Counted from the first letter of the stretch, positions 6,354 through 15,031 are shown. The stretch is 35,765 bases of DNA from Candidatus Zambryskibacteria bacterium RIFCSPLOWO2_01_FULL_39_39 (GCA_001823925.1 MHWB01000001.1:1-35765), one strand, 5' to 3'. Made by a program: numbers and translations. Notes: generated by a model from the sequence alone, not told the origin.

Positions 6354-8969
6354 ATGACTAAGAAAGATACAAAAAAAGAAGATTTACTTATAGTAAAAGG
6401 GGCAAGGACTCATAATTTAAAAAATATTACAGTAGAGATGCCCCGCAACAAGATGATTGTTTTTACCGGACTTTCTGGATCAGGCAAGTCATCTTTGGCG
6501 TTTGATACTATTTTTGCCGAAGGGCAGAGGCGATATGTGGAGTCCCTCTCTTCTTATGCTCGTCAATTTTTGAGACAGATGCAAAAACCCGATGTAGATG
6601 AGATTGTCGGTCTCTCTCCGGCTATTTCTATTGATCAAAAATCGCGGTCAAATAATCCCCGGTCAACGGTGGCTACTATAACCGAGATTTATGATTACTT
6701 GCGCATTTTGTATTCACGGGTGGGGCACCCACATTGCCTCGTTTGCGGTGAGAAAATACAAAAACTTTCAAACGAAGAAATTAAAAATTTTGTTTTAGAA
6801 AAAGTAGCCGTCCAAAAGGCGGACTTTAAAAAAAATACTTCCAAAATTAAACTGCCTGTTTATGTAGAAATTTTTGCCCCCCTTATCCGCGGGCGCAAAG
6901 GTGAGTATTATCAACTTCTTTATGATTTGCTTGGAAAGGGGTATGCATATGTGCTGGTCGATGGAGTCCGCAAATCTCTGCGTGAGCAAATAATACTTTC
7001 AAAAAATAAACGTCACAGTATTGATGTTTTGGTTGATAGTATAAGTATCCTTGATTTCATAACAGATCCTAAGAGCGCAGAGGAAAGACTATCTGAAGAT
7101 TTGGAAAAGGCGCTATTAGAGTCAGAAGGTCAGGTCAAAATTGTGTTTAAAGATAGCTCTTTTTTCATGTCAAACAAACTCTCTTGTCCAAAAGATGGGT
7201 ATTCTTATCCAGAAATTGAGCCCCGTCTTTTTTCTTTCAACTCTCCTTATGGAGCATGTCCAGAGTGTAACGGTCTGGGGACCAGACACTTTTTTGGTAA
7301 AGAAGTTTGCCCGGTCTGTCTAGGTGCCAGACTTAGACCCGAGGCCCTGCATGTGACTCTCGGAGAGAGTCATCCTGAGCCTGCCGAAGGATTAAAAAAG
7401 AAAAGAATAAACATTGTTGAACTTGTCTCAATGTCTATCAAAGATGTATATGATTTTTTTGAGAAATTAAAATTAACAGAACGAGAAAAGAGTATTTCTA
7501 AAGTCGTCTTGCGAGAGATAGAGTCGCGACTTATTTTTATGATAAATGTGGGTATTGAATATTTATCTCTTGATCGCAGGGCGCACACTCTCTCTGGTGG
7601 CGAAGCTCAACGTATTCGTCTGGCTTCCCAGTTGGGCTCTGGCTTGGTTGGCGCTCTTTATGTCTTGGATGAGCCGACCATCGGACTCCACGCAAGGGAC
7701 AACGCTCGTTTGGTAGAGACACTCTTGGACCTTCGTGATTTGGGCAACACCATCATCGTGGTAGAGCATGATGAAGACACTATTTTTGCTTCGGATTACT
7801 TGGTGGATATAGGTCCGAAAGCGGGTATCCACGGTGGTGAAGTTGTGGTAGCCGGATATTTAGAAGATTTGTTAACTGCTAAAAGAAATGATTCTGGATC
7901 GGTAACCTTGGATTATTTGCGGGGGGACAAAGTGATTGAGATTCCCGAAAAAAGGCGTGAGGGTGAAAAAGGTGAAATTCAAATTCGTGGTGGCAAAATA
8001 TTTAATATCAAAAATTTAAATGTAGATATCCCGCTTGGGCGGCTGATGGCCGTGACTGGTGTCTCTGGATCCGGCAAGTCTTCTTTTGTTTATGAAATTT
8101 TGCACAAAAATCTGCAGGCGCGTTTTGAACGAAAATATCGTACAGCAGAAATATTTAACTGCAAATCATTTATAGGTACAGAGTATCTTGGACGCTCGAT
8201 ACTTATAGACCAATCGCCAATTGGTCGGACACCGAGATCAAACCCGGCGACTTATACCGGTAGTTTTACATTTATTCGCGATCTTTTTGCCGAGACGGCA
8301 GAAGCGCGAGCTCGCGGTTGGAAAGCCAACAGGTTTTCTTTTAATGTTAAAGGTGGACGTTGTGAAGTCTGTAGTGGTAACGGTGAGATAGAGGTGGAGA
8401 TGCACTTTTTGCCGACCGTTTATGTACCCTGCGATGTGTGTGGGGGTAAGAGGTTTATGAAAGAGACGTTGGAAGTCAGATATAAAAATAAAAATATTTA
8501 TGATGTCTTGAAAATGACAGTCGAAGAGGCACTCAAGTTTTTTGAAGATATCCCAGCTATTTCAGACAGACTGAAAACTTTAAACGAAGTGGGCTTAGGG
8601 TACTTAGAATTGGGGCAGTCAGCGACGACCCTCTCTGGCGGGGAAGCCCAAAGAGTCAAAATATCTAGCGAGCTTTATAGGCCTCATTTACAGAAAACTA
8701 TTTACTTACTTGATGAGCCAACTATTGGTTTGCATTATGAAGATGTCAAAAAATTAATTGAGATTTTACAAAAATTGGTTAACAAAGGGAACACGGTGAT
8801 AGTTATTGAACACAATATGGATATCATAAAATCTTGCGATTATGTTTTTGATATCGGTCCGGATGGGGGAAATGGTGGTGGACAACTCATCGCTAAAGGT
8901 ACTCCCGAGGAAGTGGCAAACAACAAAAATTCATATACAGGCAAGTATTTGAAAAAAGTTTTAAAGTAA
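6354..8969 (+). CDS. uvrA: Excinuclease ABC subunit A
   Basis: An 871-residue UvrA (E. coli has 940), the dimeric ABC-type ATPase that scans DNA for lesions and loads UvrB. N-terminal ABC half: Walker [10 protein letters not shown], signature [14 protein letters not shown], Walker [12 protein letters not shown]-terminal half: Walker [34 protein letters not shown]. The C-terminal zinc finger is intact (CEVC and CDVC about 20 residues apart). The first zinc-finger region is unusual: it reads [18 protein letters not shown], then ACPEC, losing one Cys of the first pair. About 100 residues between CPEC and the later CPVC are missing, leaving CPEC-x12-CPVC. A short in-frame insert ([14 protein letters not shown]) sits at residues about 337-350. 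A GTG at 6336 is an alternative start. Confidence 0.97.
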   Translation: MTKKDTKKEDLLIVKGARTHNLKNITVEMPRNKMIVFTGLSGSGKSSLAFDTIFAEGQRRYVESLSSYARQFLRQMQKPDVDEIVGLSPAISIDQKSRSNNPRSTVATITEIYDYLRILYSRVGHPHCLVCGEKIQKLSNEEIKNFVLEKVAVQKADFKKNTSKIKLPVYVEIFAPLIRGRKGEYYQLLYDLLGKGYAYVLVDGVRKSLREQIILSKNKRHSIDVLVDSISILDFITDPKSAEERLSEDLEKALLESEGQVKIVFKDSSFFMSNKLSCPKDGYSYPEIEPRLFSFNSPYGACPECNGLGTRHFFGKEVCPVCLGARLRPEALHVTLGESHPEPAEGLKKKRINIVELVSMSIKDVYDFFEKLKLTEREKSISKVVLREIESRLIFMINVGIEYLSLDRRAHTLSGGEAQRIRLASQLGSGLVGALYVLDEPTIGLHARDNARLVETLLDLRDLGNTIIVVEHDEDTIFASDYLVDIGPKAGIHGGEVVVAGYLEDLLTAKRNDSGSVTLDYLRGDKVIEIPEKRREGEKGEIQIRGGKIFNIKNLNVDIPLGRLMAVTGVSGSGKSSFVYEILHKNLQARFERKYRTAEIFNCKSFIGTEYLGRSILIDQSPIGRTPRSNPATYTGSFTFIRDLFAETAEARARGWKANRFSFNVKGGRCEVCSGNGEIEVEMHFLPTVYVPCDVCGGKRFMKETLEVRYKNKNIYDVLKMTVEEALKFFEDIPAISDRLKTLNEVGLGYLELGQSATTLSGGEAQRVKISSELYRPHLQKTIYLLDEPTIGLHYEDVKKLIEILQKLVNKGNTVIVIEHNMDIIKSCDYVFDIGPDGGNGGGQLIAKGTPEEVANNKNSYTGKYLKKVLK
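7372..7392. repeat. Short palindromic insert in uvrA
   Basis: ATCCTGAGCCTGCCGAAGG followed by AT: ends ATCCT/AGGAT pair. It is of the type ATCCTgAGnnnnnnCnaAGGAT; a relative lies at 19132-19153. It encodes the HPEPAEG part of the extra segment, and the frame is kept. Confidence 0.65.
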
Positions 8970-8974
8970 AATAA

Positions 8975-9007
8975 ATAAAAAATGCCACGGCTGGAGGGTG
9001 CCGTGGC
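8975..9007 (-). terminator. Terminator of the minus-strand small transcript
   Basis: On the minus strand GCCACGG, a 10-base loop and CCGTGGC (9007-8984) are followed by ATTTTTTATTTATT. It faces the end of uvrA. Confidence 0.8.
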
Positions 9008-9229
9008 GGTTTCGAGTATGCCCTTTAATTTTGTAAACTGAAATTCAACTCATCCTCTCCATATCTTCGCTGGCTGCTATTTGTAAGAGCATACCCAGCA
9101 GGACACCTCTCCTGCTCATTTTTTTAGATGCCTTTCCAGACTTTGGTACGCTGGACTGACCACAAGCTCTGAGGTAAAGCAGTATGTCTCCGCATCCATG
9201 GAACGGGAGAAAACCCCAACTCGTATTCT
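8984..9229 (-). ncRNA. Candidate small RNA or two-small-ORF transcript
   Basis: A near-consensus promoter (9263-9236) and a textbook terminator (9007-8984) bound a unit of about 245 bases on the minus strand, between uvrA and uvrC. Internally GGGTATGC pairs with GCATACTC, and CAGCAGGA with TCCTGCTC. Two tiny frames are possible: MDAETYCFTSELVVSPAYQS followed by LERHLKK, whose TGA overlaps the ATG of MSRRGVLLGMLLQ, IAASEDMERMS. The overlap suggests coupling, but the first frame has no ribosome binding site. I do not recognise it as 6S, SRP or tmRNA. The long antisense frame through this region is not credible because it starts upstream of the promoter. Confidence 0.45.
9097..9125 (+). terminator. 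Terminator downstream of uvrA
   Basis: AGCAGGA (9097-9103), 6-base loop, TCCTGCT (9110-9116), then CA and seven T. It serves plus-strand transcription from uvrA and lies antisense to the small transcript. Confidence 0.6.
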
Positions 9230-9235
9230 GATAAA

Positions 9236-9263
9236 AGTATAGCATACCCACAAATTCTGTCAA
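9236..9263 (-). promoter_or_regulatory. Promoter of the minus-strand small transcript
   Basis: TTGACA (9263-9258), 16-base spacer, TATACT (9241-9236) on the minus strand. It is back-to-back with the uvrC promoter, with only about 25 bases between the elements. Confidence 0.65.
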
Positions 9264-9281
9264 GTATTTTTGTGTTTTGTA

Positions 9282-9293
9282 AACTTGTATACT
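9282..9293 (+). promoter_or_regulatory. uvrC -10 box and possible shared operator
   Basis: TATACT at 9288-9293 ends 6 bases before the uvrC ATG (leaderless type). It lies within AACTTGTATAC (9282-9292), the same 11 bases that overlap the -35 of the lexA-like gene. A LexA operator role is speculation. Confidence 0.4.
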
Positions 9294-9299
9294 TAAAAT

Positions 9300-10667
9300 A
9301 TGGCTCAAAATAAAGATATAAAAAAAATAATTTCTAAATTACCAGATACGCCCGGGGTGTATTTATTTCTCGGCACGTCGAAGCGTGGTGAAGGCGGCTT
9401 ACGTAAGAAAAAAGTTTTATATGTCGGTAAAGCGACTTCGCTTCGTGATCGAGTCAGGAGTTATTTTAATCAAGATATTGTAAATACACGAAGTCCGCTG
9501 ATTTCTAAAATGCTCTCAGAATTTGATGAAATAGAATACATAAAAACAGATTCAGTCTTGGAAGCGCTTGTTTTGGAGGCAAACCTCATCAAAAAATTAG
9601 AGCCCGAGGCGAACATAAAAGAAAAAGATAATCGCAGTTTTAATTTTGTCGTTATTACCAATGAAGAGTTCCCTCGGGTTTTGACAATGCGAGGCAGAGA
9701 GCTTGAAGAGTCAAGGTTGAACCTTGACATAAAAATAAAATATAAATTTGGACCATTTCCAAACGGAAGTCAGCTTAAAGAGGCCATGAAAATTGTACGC
9801 AAAATGTTTCCTTTTAGGGATAAATGTATTCCATCACTAAACCCCTTAATTCCCTCCCCAAAGGGTAGGGGAAAACAGATATCGGACACTTCTTCTTTCC
9901 CCCCATCCCCTTTGGGGAGGGGGCAGGGGGTGGGGTGTTTTAATCGCCAGATTGGGCTCTGTCCGGGTGTCTGTACTGGTGATATATCTCAAATAGAATA
10001 TGCCAAACAAATCCAAAATATCATTTTATTTTTTGAAAGTAATAAACAAAAATTGATTAAGAATTTGGGAAAACAGATGAAAGATTTCGCTAAAGCCCGC
10101 GAATTTGAAAAAGCTCAAAAAATTAAAAAAACATTATTTACCCTAAGTCATATTCAAGACATTTCTTTGATAAAAGATCAAGTGTCAAAGGGCGCCTTTG
10201 ACACTAAAAATTTTAGGATAGAAAGTTATGACGTTGCACATTTATCAGGGACGAATATGGTGGGGGTTATGACAGTAGTGGAAAATAGAGAAGTTAAAAA
10301 ATCTGATTATAGAAAATTTAAAATCAAATATAATTCAGGAGTAAACGACATAAAAGCGCTTTCCGAAATCCTCACTCGTCGCTTGGTGCACAAAGAATGG
10401 CCGATGCCAAATCTTTTTGTGGTAGATGGTGGGTTGGCGCAAAAAAGGGCAATAGAGAAAGTTTTAAGAGAAAACGGGGTACAAACACCGACCGTCTCAG
10501 TGGTCAAAAATGAAAGGCATAAACCCAAAGAAATTTTGGCAGATCGCGGGGCTTTGCTCACGAAAGGTAAAAAATGGTCTCAACTGGAGAGAGAAATTTT
10601 ACTCTCAAACTCAGAGGCGCACCGATTTGCTCTGAGTTTCCACAAACAGCTTCGCAGAAAATTTTAA
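9300..10667 (+). CDS. uvrC: Excinuclease ABC subunit C, short form
   Basis: A 455-residue UvrC, the nuclease that makes both incisions in nucleotide excision repair. N-terminal GIY-YIG domain: LPDTPGVYLFL, KVLYVGKATSLRDRVRSYF and NLIKKLEPEANI. A UVR motif (EFEKAQKIKKTLFTL) contacts UvrB. The C-terminal RNase H-like nuclease shows YDVAHLSG, VVDGG and NSEAHRFALSFH. E. coli UvrC has 610 residues; the tandem helix-hairpin-helix domain is absent here and the protein ends just after the nuclease. Two in-frame inserts are visible: SRLNLDI at about 138-144, just before YKFGPFPNG, and about 30 Pro/Gly-rich residues between DKCIP and CFNRQIGLCPG. It is predicted leaderless. Confidence 0.95.
   Translation: MAQNKDIKKIISKLPDTPGVYLFLGTSKRGEGGLRKKKVLYVGKATSLRDRVRSYFNQDIVNTRSPLISKMLSEFDEIEYIKTDSVLEALVLEANLIKKLEPEANIKEKDNRSFNFVVITNEEFPRVLTMRGRELEESRLNLDIKIKYKFGPFPNGSQLKEAMKIVRKMFPFRDKCIPSLNPLIPSPKGRGKQISDTSSFPPSPLGRGQGVGCFNRQIGLCPGVCTGDISQIEYAKQIQNIILFFESNKQKLIKNLGKQMKDFAKAREFEKAQKIKKTLFTLSHIQDISLIKDQVSKGAFDTKNFRIESYDVAHLSGTNMVGVMTVVENREVKKSDYRKFKIKYNSGVNDIKALSEILTRRLVHKEWPMPNLFVVDGGLAQKRAIEKVLRENGVQTPTVSVVKNERHKPKEILADRGALLTKGKKWSQLEREILLSNSEAHRFALSFHKQLRRKF
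9710..9728. repeat. Transposase-type 19-bp palindrome inside uvrC
   Basis: GTCAAGGTT, one central base, AACCTTGAC, followed by ATAAAA. The arms are identical to those of the palindromes at 14284-14306 and 14949-14971 around the tyrosine transposase. The ATAAAA that follows is shared with the 14284 copy. It encodes SRLNLDI, the same residues as the transposase's own C-terminus. Confidence 0.9.
9852..9921. repeat. Second palindromic insert in uvrC
   Basis: CCCTCCCCAAAGGG (9852-9865) is the exact inverse of 9908-9921, with weaker pairing continuing inward (TAGGGG with CCCCAT). It encodes LIPSPKGRGKQISD and then SFPPSPLGRGQGVG, placed between DKCIP and the conserved CFNRQIGLCPG segment. The frame is kept. 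Confidence 0.85.
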
Positions 10668-10710
10668 AAAAGGAAGTTTTAATTTTCAGATTTTATGCTA
10701 AAATGGCTTT

Positions 10711-11361
10711 ATGATTATTTCATATCAAGGGGTCCAGTCTTTTAAGGTCCAGTTTGGGGACACAGTTTTGGCGTTTGATCCAGTATCAAAGAAGTCCAAA
10801 TTTAAAGTCAGTAATTTTGGTGCTGATATTGCTCTTATTTCCTTAAATCATCCAGACATGAATGGCACTTCTCAGGTAAATAGAGGAGAAAAACAAGCTT
10901 TCATTATAAATGGCCCAGGCGAATACGAAATACAGGGAGTTTTTATAAAAGGGCTACCCAGCTCTTCTAATTACCCTTCAAATTTCTCAGGACAAGAGGA
11001 GGGGGCTAAAATCAATACCATATACACTGTCAATTTTGAAAACATGAACCTCTGTTTTTTGGGAGCTTTGGGTAGCGCTAAAATACCAAGCGAGACCAAA
11101 GCGGGGATTGACGGTGTGGATATACTTTTTGTACCCATTGGAGGTCCTTCGACTGGAATTTTGAGTCCAGCCGAGGCTTATAAGTTTGCAGTGTCGCTTG
11201 AACCTTCTATAATTGTACCCATGAACTTTGATGGCACATCTCTCAAATCTTTTTTGAAAGAAGGAGGTAGTGAAGGGTTAAAGCCAATCGAAAAATTGAC
11301 CGTGAAGAAAAAAGATTTGGAAGGTAAAGGTGGAGAGATTATCCTGTTACAGGAACAATAA
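10711..11361 (+). CDS. Metallo-beta-lactamase-fold protein, degenerate active site
   Basis: A 216-residue protein with the strand order of UlaG/YtnP-like MBL proteins: MIISYQGVQSFKVQFGDTVL, then AFDP, then ADIALISLNHPD, INGPGEYEIQG, TIYTVNFENMNLCFLGALG, DILFVPIGG and IIVPMNFDG. The metal-binding HxHxDH motif is reduced to SLNHPDMNG and later His residues are missing, so classic two-metal hydrolysis is doubtful. The role may be binding or structural. The predicted -10 (TAAAAT, 10699-10704) ends 6 bases before the ATG. It is followed 1 base after its stop by the next gene, forming a two-gene unit upstream of gyrA. Confidence 0.75.
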   Translation: MIISYQGVQSFKVQFGDTVLAFDPVSKKSKFKVSNFGADIALISLNHPDMNGTSQVNRGEKQAFIINGPGEYEIQGVFIKGLPSSSNYPSNFSGQEEGAKINTIYTVNFENMNLCFLGALGSAKIPSETKAGIDGVDILFVPIGGPSTGILSPAEAYKFAVSLEPSIIVPMNFDGTSLKSFLKEGGSEGLKPIEKLTVKKKDLEGKGGEIILLQEQ

Positions 11362-11362
11362 A

Positions 11363-11710
11363 ATGTTATTAAAAAAATACAATTCAATAATGGAAAAATC
11401 CGAAGAACATCGAAATAAATGGGCGCTTGGTTTGACCATCACTCTTTCGGTTCTTATTTTTAGTAGCTTCGCTTTTTATAAAGGATACTTAAGTTTTGGG
11501 AAAGAGAGTGTAGTGGCAGAACAAAAATCTAAAAATAATGTGGCGACTGCAGTTTCTCTGGACCTGGCTCCTTCACCTGTTCAAAGCACAAAAGAAACTT
11601 TTAAGGCTGCTTTTGGTGAAATCAATAAACAATATAAAGAATTTACAAGTTCACTCTCAGATGTTTTTGTCCCGTTTATTACTGGCATCGAGGTTTACGA
11701 AAGAAAATAA
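11363..11710 (+). CDS. Single-span membrane-anchored small protein
   Basis: A 115-residue product with one hydrophobic segment (about 23-40, LGLTITLSVLIFSSFAF) and a soluble tail containing KAAFGEINKQYKEFTSSL, likely helical. The ATG at 11363 lies 1 base after the preceding stop, which favours coupling with the MBL-fold gene; a further ATG at 11390 is an alternative. Orientation suggests a cytoplasmic N-terminus and an exported tail. Function unknown. Confidence 0.65.
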   Translation: MLLKKYNSIMEKSEEHRNKWALGLTITLSVLIFSSFAFYKGYLSFGKESVVAEQKSKNNVATAVSLDLAPSPVQSTKETFKAAFGEINKQYKEFTSSLSDVFVPFITGIEVYERK

Positions 11711-11723
11711 AAGATTATAAAAG

Positions 11724-11755
11724 CCTTGAAAATAAGGCCTGTTTTTGCTATAATA
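11724..11755 (+). promoter_or_regulatory. Overlapping terminator hairpin and gyrA promoter
   Basis: GCCTT (11724-11728), loop, AAGGC (11735-11739), then CTGTTTTT ends the upstream unit. The gyrA promoter lies in the same bases: TTGAAA (11727-11732), 17-base spacer, TATAAT (11750-11755). The ATG follows after 9 bases. Confidence 0.6.
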
Positions 11756-11764
11756 GATTTATAA

Positions 11765-14248
11765 ATGGCTAAGAAAGAAGACAAAAATGAAGACGCAGGA
11801 GGTGAAATAGATAAAATAGACGCTCATACGGGCGTTATTTCGCGTTCTATTGTAAGCGAAATGAAGAAGTCTTTTATTGACTATGCAATGTCGGTTATTA
11901 CCGATAGGGCTTTGCCGGATGTGCGTGACGGACTAAAGCCGGTTCATCGTCGCATTCTCTACGCCATGCATTCAATCGGACTTACCGCTTCCGCCAAAAC
12001 TCGAAAGTCGGCTGCGGTAGTGGGAGAGGTTTTGGCCAATTATCATCCCCACGGTGATGTCGCCGTGTATGACTCTATGGTAAAAATGGCTCAAGATTTT
12101 GCCACGAGATACCCGCTCATTATAGGGCAAGGAAACTTTGGCTCGGTTGATGGCGATAGTCCAGCCGCGATGCGTTATACCGAAGCCAAAATGGGTAAAA
12201 TAGCGGGGGAACTTTTAAAAGATATAAATAAAGAAACAGTCGATTGGGTACCAAACTATGATGCTACCAAAAAAGAGCCGAGCGTTTTACCCGCTACCGC
12301 CCCTCAACTTTTATTAAACGGTACACTCGGTATTGCCGTTGGTATGGCGACCAATATTCCTCCTCACAATCTCCGCGAGGTGGTAGATGCGACTGCTTTC
12401 CTCATAGATAACAAAGACGCTACTACCGAAGATTTATTACAGTTTGTGCAAGGACCCGATTTCCCATTGGGCGGAGTGATTTTTAATAGTAAAGATATCT
12501 TGCATGCTTATACCACTGGTCGTGGAGGCATAGTCGCTCGTGGGGTGGCGGAGATAGTAGAAGAAAAAAATACTTCTAAGATTATCATTACCTCGATACC
12601 TTATAGGGTAAACAAGTCGGCTATGATAGAAAAGATAGTTGAGCTTATCAAAGATAAAAAACTTGAAGGTATAAAAGATATAAGAGACGAATCGACCAAA
12701 GACATCAGAGTTGTCATTGAACTCAAAAGTAGCAGTCACCCACAAAAGGTTTTAAATTTTCTCTATAAACACACTCAGCTTGAAGATACTTTCCATCTAA
12801 ATTTGGTGGCTTTGGTGGACGGTGTGCCCCAGACTCTTTCTCTTAAAGGTATTTTGGAGGAGTTTGTGAAGCATCGACATATTGTGGTTAGACGTAGGAC
12901 AGAGTTTGATTTGAAAGAAGCAGAAGCAAGAGAGCATATTTTGCTTGGTCTCAAAAAAGCGTTAGATCATATAGACGAGATCATAAAGCTTATCAAAAAA
13001 TCTAAAGATGTAGATACAGCTAGGGCTAACCTGATGAAAGAGTTTAGATTTTCAGAATTGCAAGCAAACGCTATTTTGGAAATGAGACTCCAAAAATTGG
13101 CTGGCCTAGAAAGACAAAAGATAGAAGATGAACTTTCTGAAGTTCAAAGTCTTATGGCTGAACTCAAAAATATTTTGGCCAATCCCAAAAGAGTGCTTTC
13201 TATAATCAAAAAAGAGCTTTCAGATATTTCCGAAAAGTATGGAGATGACAGAAGGACCAAGGTGGTCAAGGGTGGCGTCAAAGTTTTGTCGATGGAAGAT
13301 ATTATTGCCGATGAAGAAAATACTCTGATTTTGACTGCTGGCGGATACGTAAAAAGGACTGGTCCAGATGAATACAAAAAACAAAAACGAGGCGGAGTAG
13401 GAGTGGTTGATTTGGATACCAAAGAAGAAGATTTTGTCACCAATTTCCTGACAGCCAGCACCCATTCTGACCTATTGTTCTTTACTGATCGTGGCAAGGC
13501 TTATCAAATAAAAATGTATGAATTGCCAGAAGGTAAACGTGCTACTCGTGGCAAATCTATTATGAACTTTATATCTCTCTCCGAAGGTGAGAGAGTTACT
13601 TCTATTTTGCCTATATCTGCGGATTTGAAAGAAAATAAAGACTTTTCTTTGATGATGGTGACCGAAGAAGGAACTGGCAAAAAAGTTTCCGCTAGCAGTT
13701 TCCATGATGTACGCTCGAGTGGTATTATTGCCATCAAACTTTCTCTAGGTGATAAACTAATTTCTGTTTCTGGAGTAAGCAAGGGCGACTCTTGTATGGT
13801 AGTCACATCTAAAGGTCAATCCATAAGGTTTAAAGAAGGAGATGTGAGAGAAATGGGTCGCACCGCCGGAGGTGTCAGGGTTATAAAACTAAAAAAGGGA
13901 GATAGAGTTATTGGTGCTCACCCAGTTCCTAAAGAGACTGAAAAAGACGCCGCCCTAGTTACTATGGGTGCCAATGGTTTTGGTAAAAAGACAGCTATCA
14001 AAGAATATAAGATTCAAAAACGAGGTGGTTCTGGTATTAAAACTAGCAATGTGACAGCCAAAACTGGCGAGATAATTGCATCTAGTATAGTGACTGGCGA
14101 GGAAGAAGAGGCAGTGGCAATGTCCAAAAAGAGCCAAGTTATCCGTTTAGGTCTTTCCGAAATACCGTCTCTCGGCAGATCTACCCAAGGGGTGCGTATT
14201 ATGAAATTGCGCGACGGCGACTCCATCGCCTCTTTCATTTGTCTGTAA
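11765..14248 (+). CDS. gyrA: DNA gyrase subunit A
   Basis: An 827-residue type IIA topoisomerase breakage-reunion subunit. N-terminal domain: [47 protein letters not shown] with catalytic Tyr138, then [18 protein letters not shown]. The C-terminal beta-pinwheel domain carries GyrA-box-like QKRGGVGV and QKRGGSGI, which favours GyrA over ParC. The position equal to E. coli Ser83 is Val99 ([10 protein letters not shown]), and Asp87 is kept. With GyrB it introduces negative supercoils; gyrB is not in the window. It is convergent with the transposase gene, 31 bases apart. Confidence 0.95.
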   Translation: MAKKEDKNEDAGGEIDKIDAHTGVISRSIVSEMKKSFIDYAMSVITDRALPDVRDGLKPVHRRILYAMHSIGLTASAKTRKSAAVVGEVLANYHPHGDVAVYDSMVKMAQDFATRYPLIIGQGNFGSVDGDSPAAMRYTEAKMGKIAGELLKDINKETVDWVPNYDATKKEPSVLPATAPQLLLNGTLGIAVGMATNIPPHNLREVVDATAFLIDNKDATTEDLLQFVQGPDFPLGGVIFNSKDILHAYTTGRGGIVARGVAEIVEEKNTSKIIITSIPYRVNKSAMIEKIVELIKDKKLEGIKDIRDESTKDIRVVIELKSSSHPQKVLNFLYKHTQLEDTFHLNLVALVDGVPQTLSLKGILEEFVKHRHIVVRRRTEFDLKEAEAREHILLGLKKALDHIDEIIKLIKKSKDVDTARANLMKEFRFSELQANAILEMRLQKLAGLERQKIEDELSEVQSLMAELKNILANPKRVLSIIKKELSDISEKYGDDRRTKVVKGGVKVLSMEDIIADEENTLILTAGGYVKRTGPDEYKKQKRGGVGVVDLDTKEEDFVTNFLTASTHSDLLFFTDRGKAYQIKMYELPEGKRATRGKSIMNFISLSEGERVTSILPISADLKENKDFSLMMVTEEGTGKKVSASSFHDVRSSGIIAIKLSLGDKLISVSGVSKGDSCMVVTSKGQSIRFKEGDVREMGRTAGGVRVIKLKKGDRVIGAHPVPKETEKDAALVTMGANGFGKKTAIKEYKIQKRGGSGIKTSNVTAKTGEIIASSIVTGEEEEAVAMSKKSQVIRLGLSEIPSLGRSTQGVRIMKLRDGDSIASFICL

Positions 14249-14279
14249 TTAGACAAAAAACTCCTATTTATCAACACAT

Positions 14280-14927
14280 TTAAATGTCAAGGTTCAACCT
14301 TGACATAAAATCTTTGTTCTTAAGAGCCAAAGTTTGTTTAATAAGATTTTCTTTATTTTCAAAAATATCAACAATAAAATCTTTGTAAATTATTGGTAAA
14401 TTTCTGTCCCTTATATAGTCATTGTAACTACTCCAGTCGTATTCTTCTGGTCTAGTAACCAGATTGCTTTTAACTGGATTCATATGAATGTAAGATGTGG
14501 TCCAAATAAGTTGCGGATTTGATTCTATTGGAACAGATTTGAAATTACCTTGAAATAAATGACCAACTCTTTTGTATTTTTTATTTATATACATTGAAAA
14601 ACTAGTGCAAATTTTTTGTATCAATAAAGATATTGAGACGTTAGATTTTTGCTCGATAAGTAAATGGAAATGGTTCGGCATAAGACAAAATGAGTGCAAC
14701 TTAAAAAGATCACCAGGGGATTTGGTTATCCTCACTCGTGATTTCGGAGATTGGGTCATGCCATTTTTATTTAAGTCATCCGATTTTATTCCAATTGCAA
14801 GACCTAATCTATAAAGAAAAGCTTTATAATCCTGTTTATCGCGAAATAAATTTTCTTTATTTGTGCCCCTGTTGTAAACATGGTAGATTTCTTTTTCTGA
14901 GAAGTTTTTGAAATCTCTTTTTTGCAT
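14280..14927 (-). CDS. REP-associated tyrosine transposase (Y1, HUH family)
   Basis: A 215-residue Y1 transposase. EIYHVYNRGTNKENLF opens the domain, the HUH metal motif is HFH in CLMPNHFHLLIE (His86, His88), and the likely catalytic Tyr is Tyr113 in SMYINKKYKRVGHLFQG. GNFKS, then YIHMNPVKSNL and YDWSSYNDY complete the RAYT pattern. Such enzymes nick single-stranded DNA at palindromic repeats via a 5'-phosphotyrosine. Palindromes lie on both sides of the gene. The downstream one forms the gene's own last codons (MSRLNLDI and stop). The segment between the N-terminal strand and the HUH strand (MTQSPKSRVRITKSPGD) is longer than usual. No partner tnpB is present. Confidence 0.9.
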   Translation of the reverse strand: MQKRDFKNFSEKEIYHVYNRGTNKENLFRDKQDYKAFLYRLGLAIGIKSDDLNKNGMTQSPKSRVRITKSPGDLFKLHSFCLMPNHFHLLIEQKSNVSISLLIQKICTSFSMYINKKYKRVGHLFQGNFKSVPIESNPQLIWTTSYIHMNPVKSNLVTRPEEYDWSSYNDYIRDRNLPIIYKDFIVDIFENKENLIKQTLALKNKDFMSRLNLDI

Positions 14928-14971
14928 ATAAATATTTTATAATATTTAATGTCAAGGTTCAACCTTGACAT
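14284..14971. mobile_element. RAYT element bounded by identical 23-bp palindromes
   Basis: Identical 23-base palindromes at 14284-14306 and 14949-14971 (AT, then GTCAAGGTT-C-AACCTTGAC, then AT) bracket the transposase gene. Apart from one central base each is perfectly symmetric, and both copies have the same central base on the plus strand. Both ends of each palindrome read CCTTGACA outward, so each carries -35-like TTGACA hexamers on both strands. Confidence 0.8.
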
Positions 14972-15025
14972 GTGGATTGGTGGAAGTAATTCACTTTTAA
15001 GAGTGCAGAGGCTTTTTAGTTTCTG

Positions 15026-15031
15026 TATAAT
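15026..15031 (+). promoter_or_regulatory. -10 box of the solute-binding protein gene
   Basis: Perfect TATAAT ending 6 bases before the ATG at 15038. It is of the leaderless type; the -35 is unclear. Confidence 0.5.

Noticed and set aside
9045-9308. 87-residue minus-strand frame between uvrA and uvrC
   Set aside because: It starts upstream of the mapped-by-eye minus-strand promoter and crosses the uvrC start; composition is not protein-like. The region is better explained as a small transcript.
13144-13806. Several antisense frames of 80-117 residues within gyrA
   Set aside because: They overlap a fully conserved coding region and have no promoter, ribosome site or recognisable domain.
14640-14770. 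Possible palindromic insert inside the transposase itself (segment MTQSPKSRVRITKSPGD)
   Set aside because: The segment is longer than in typical members, but its DNA has no convincing inverted repeat.
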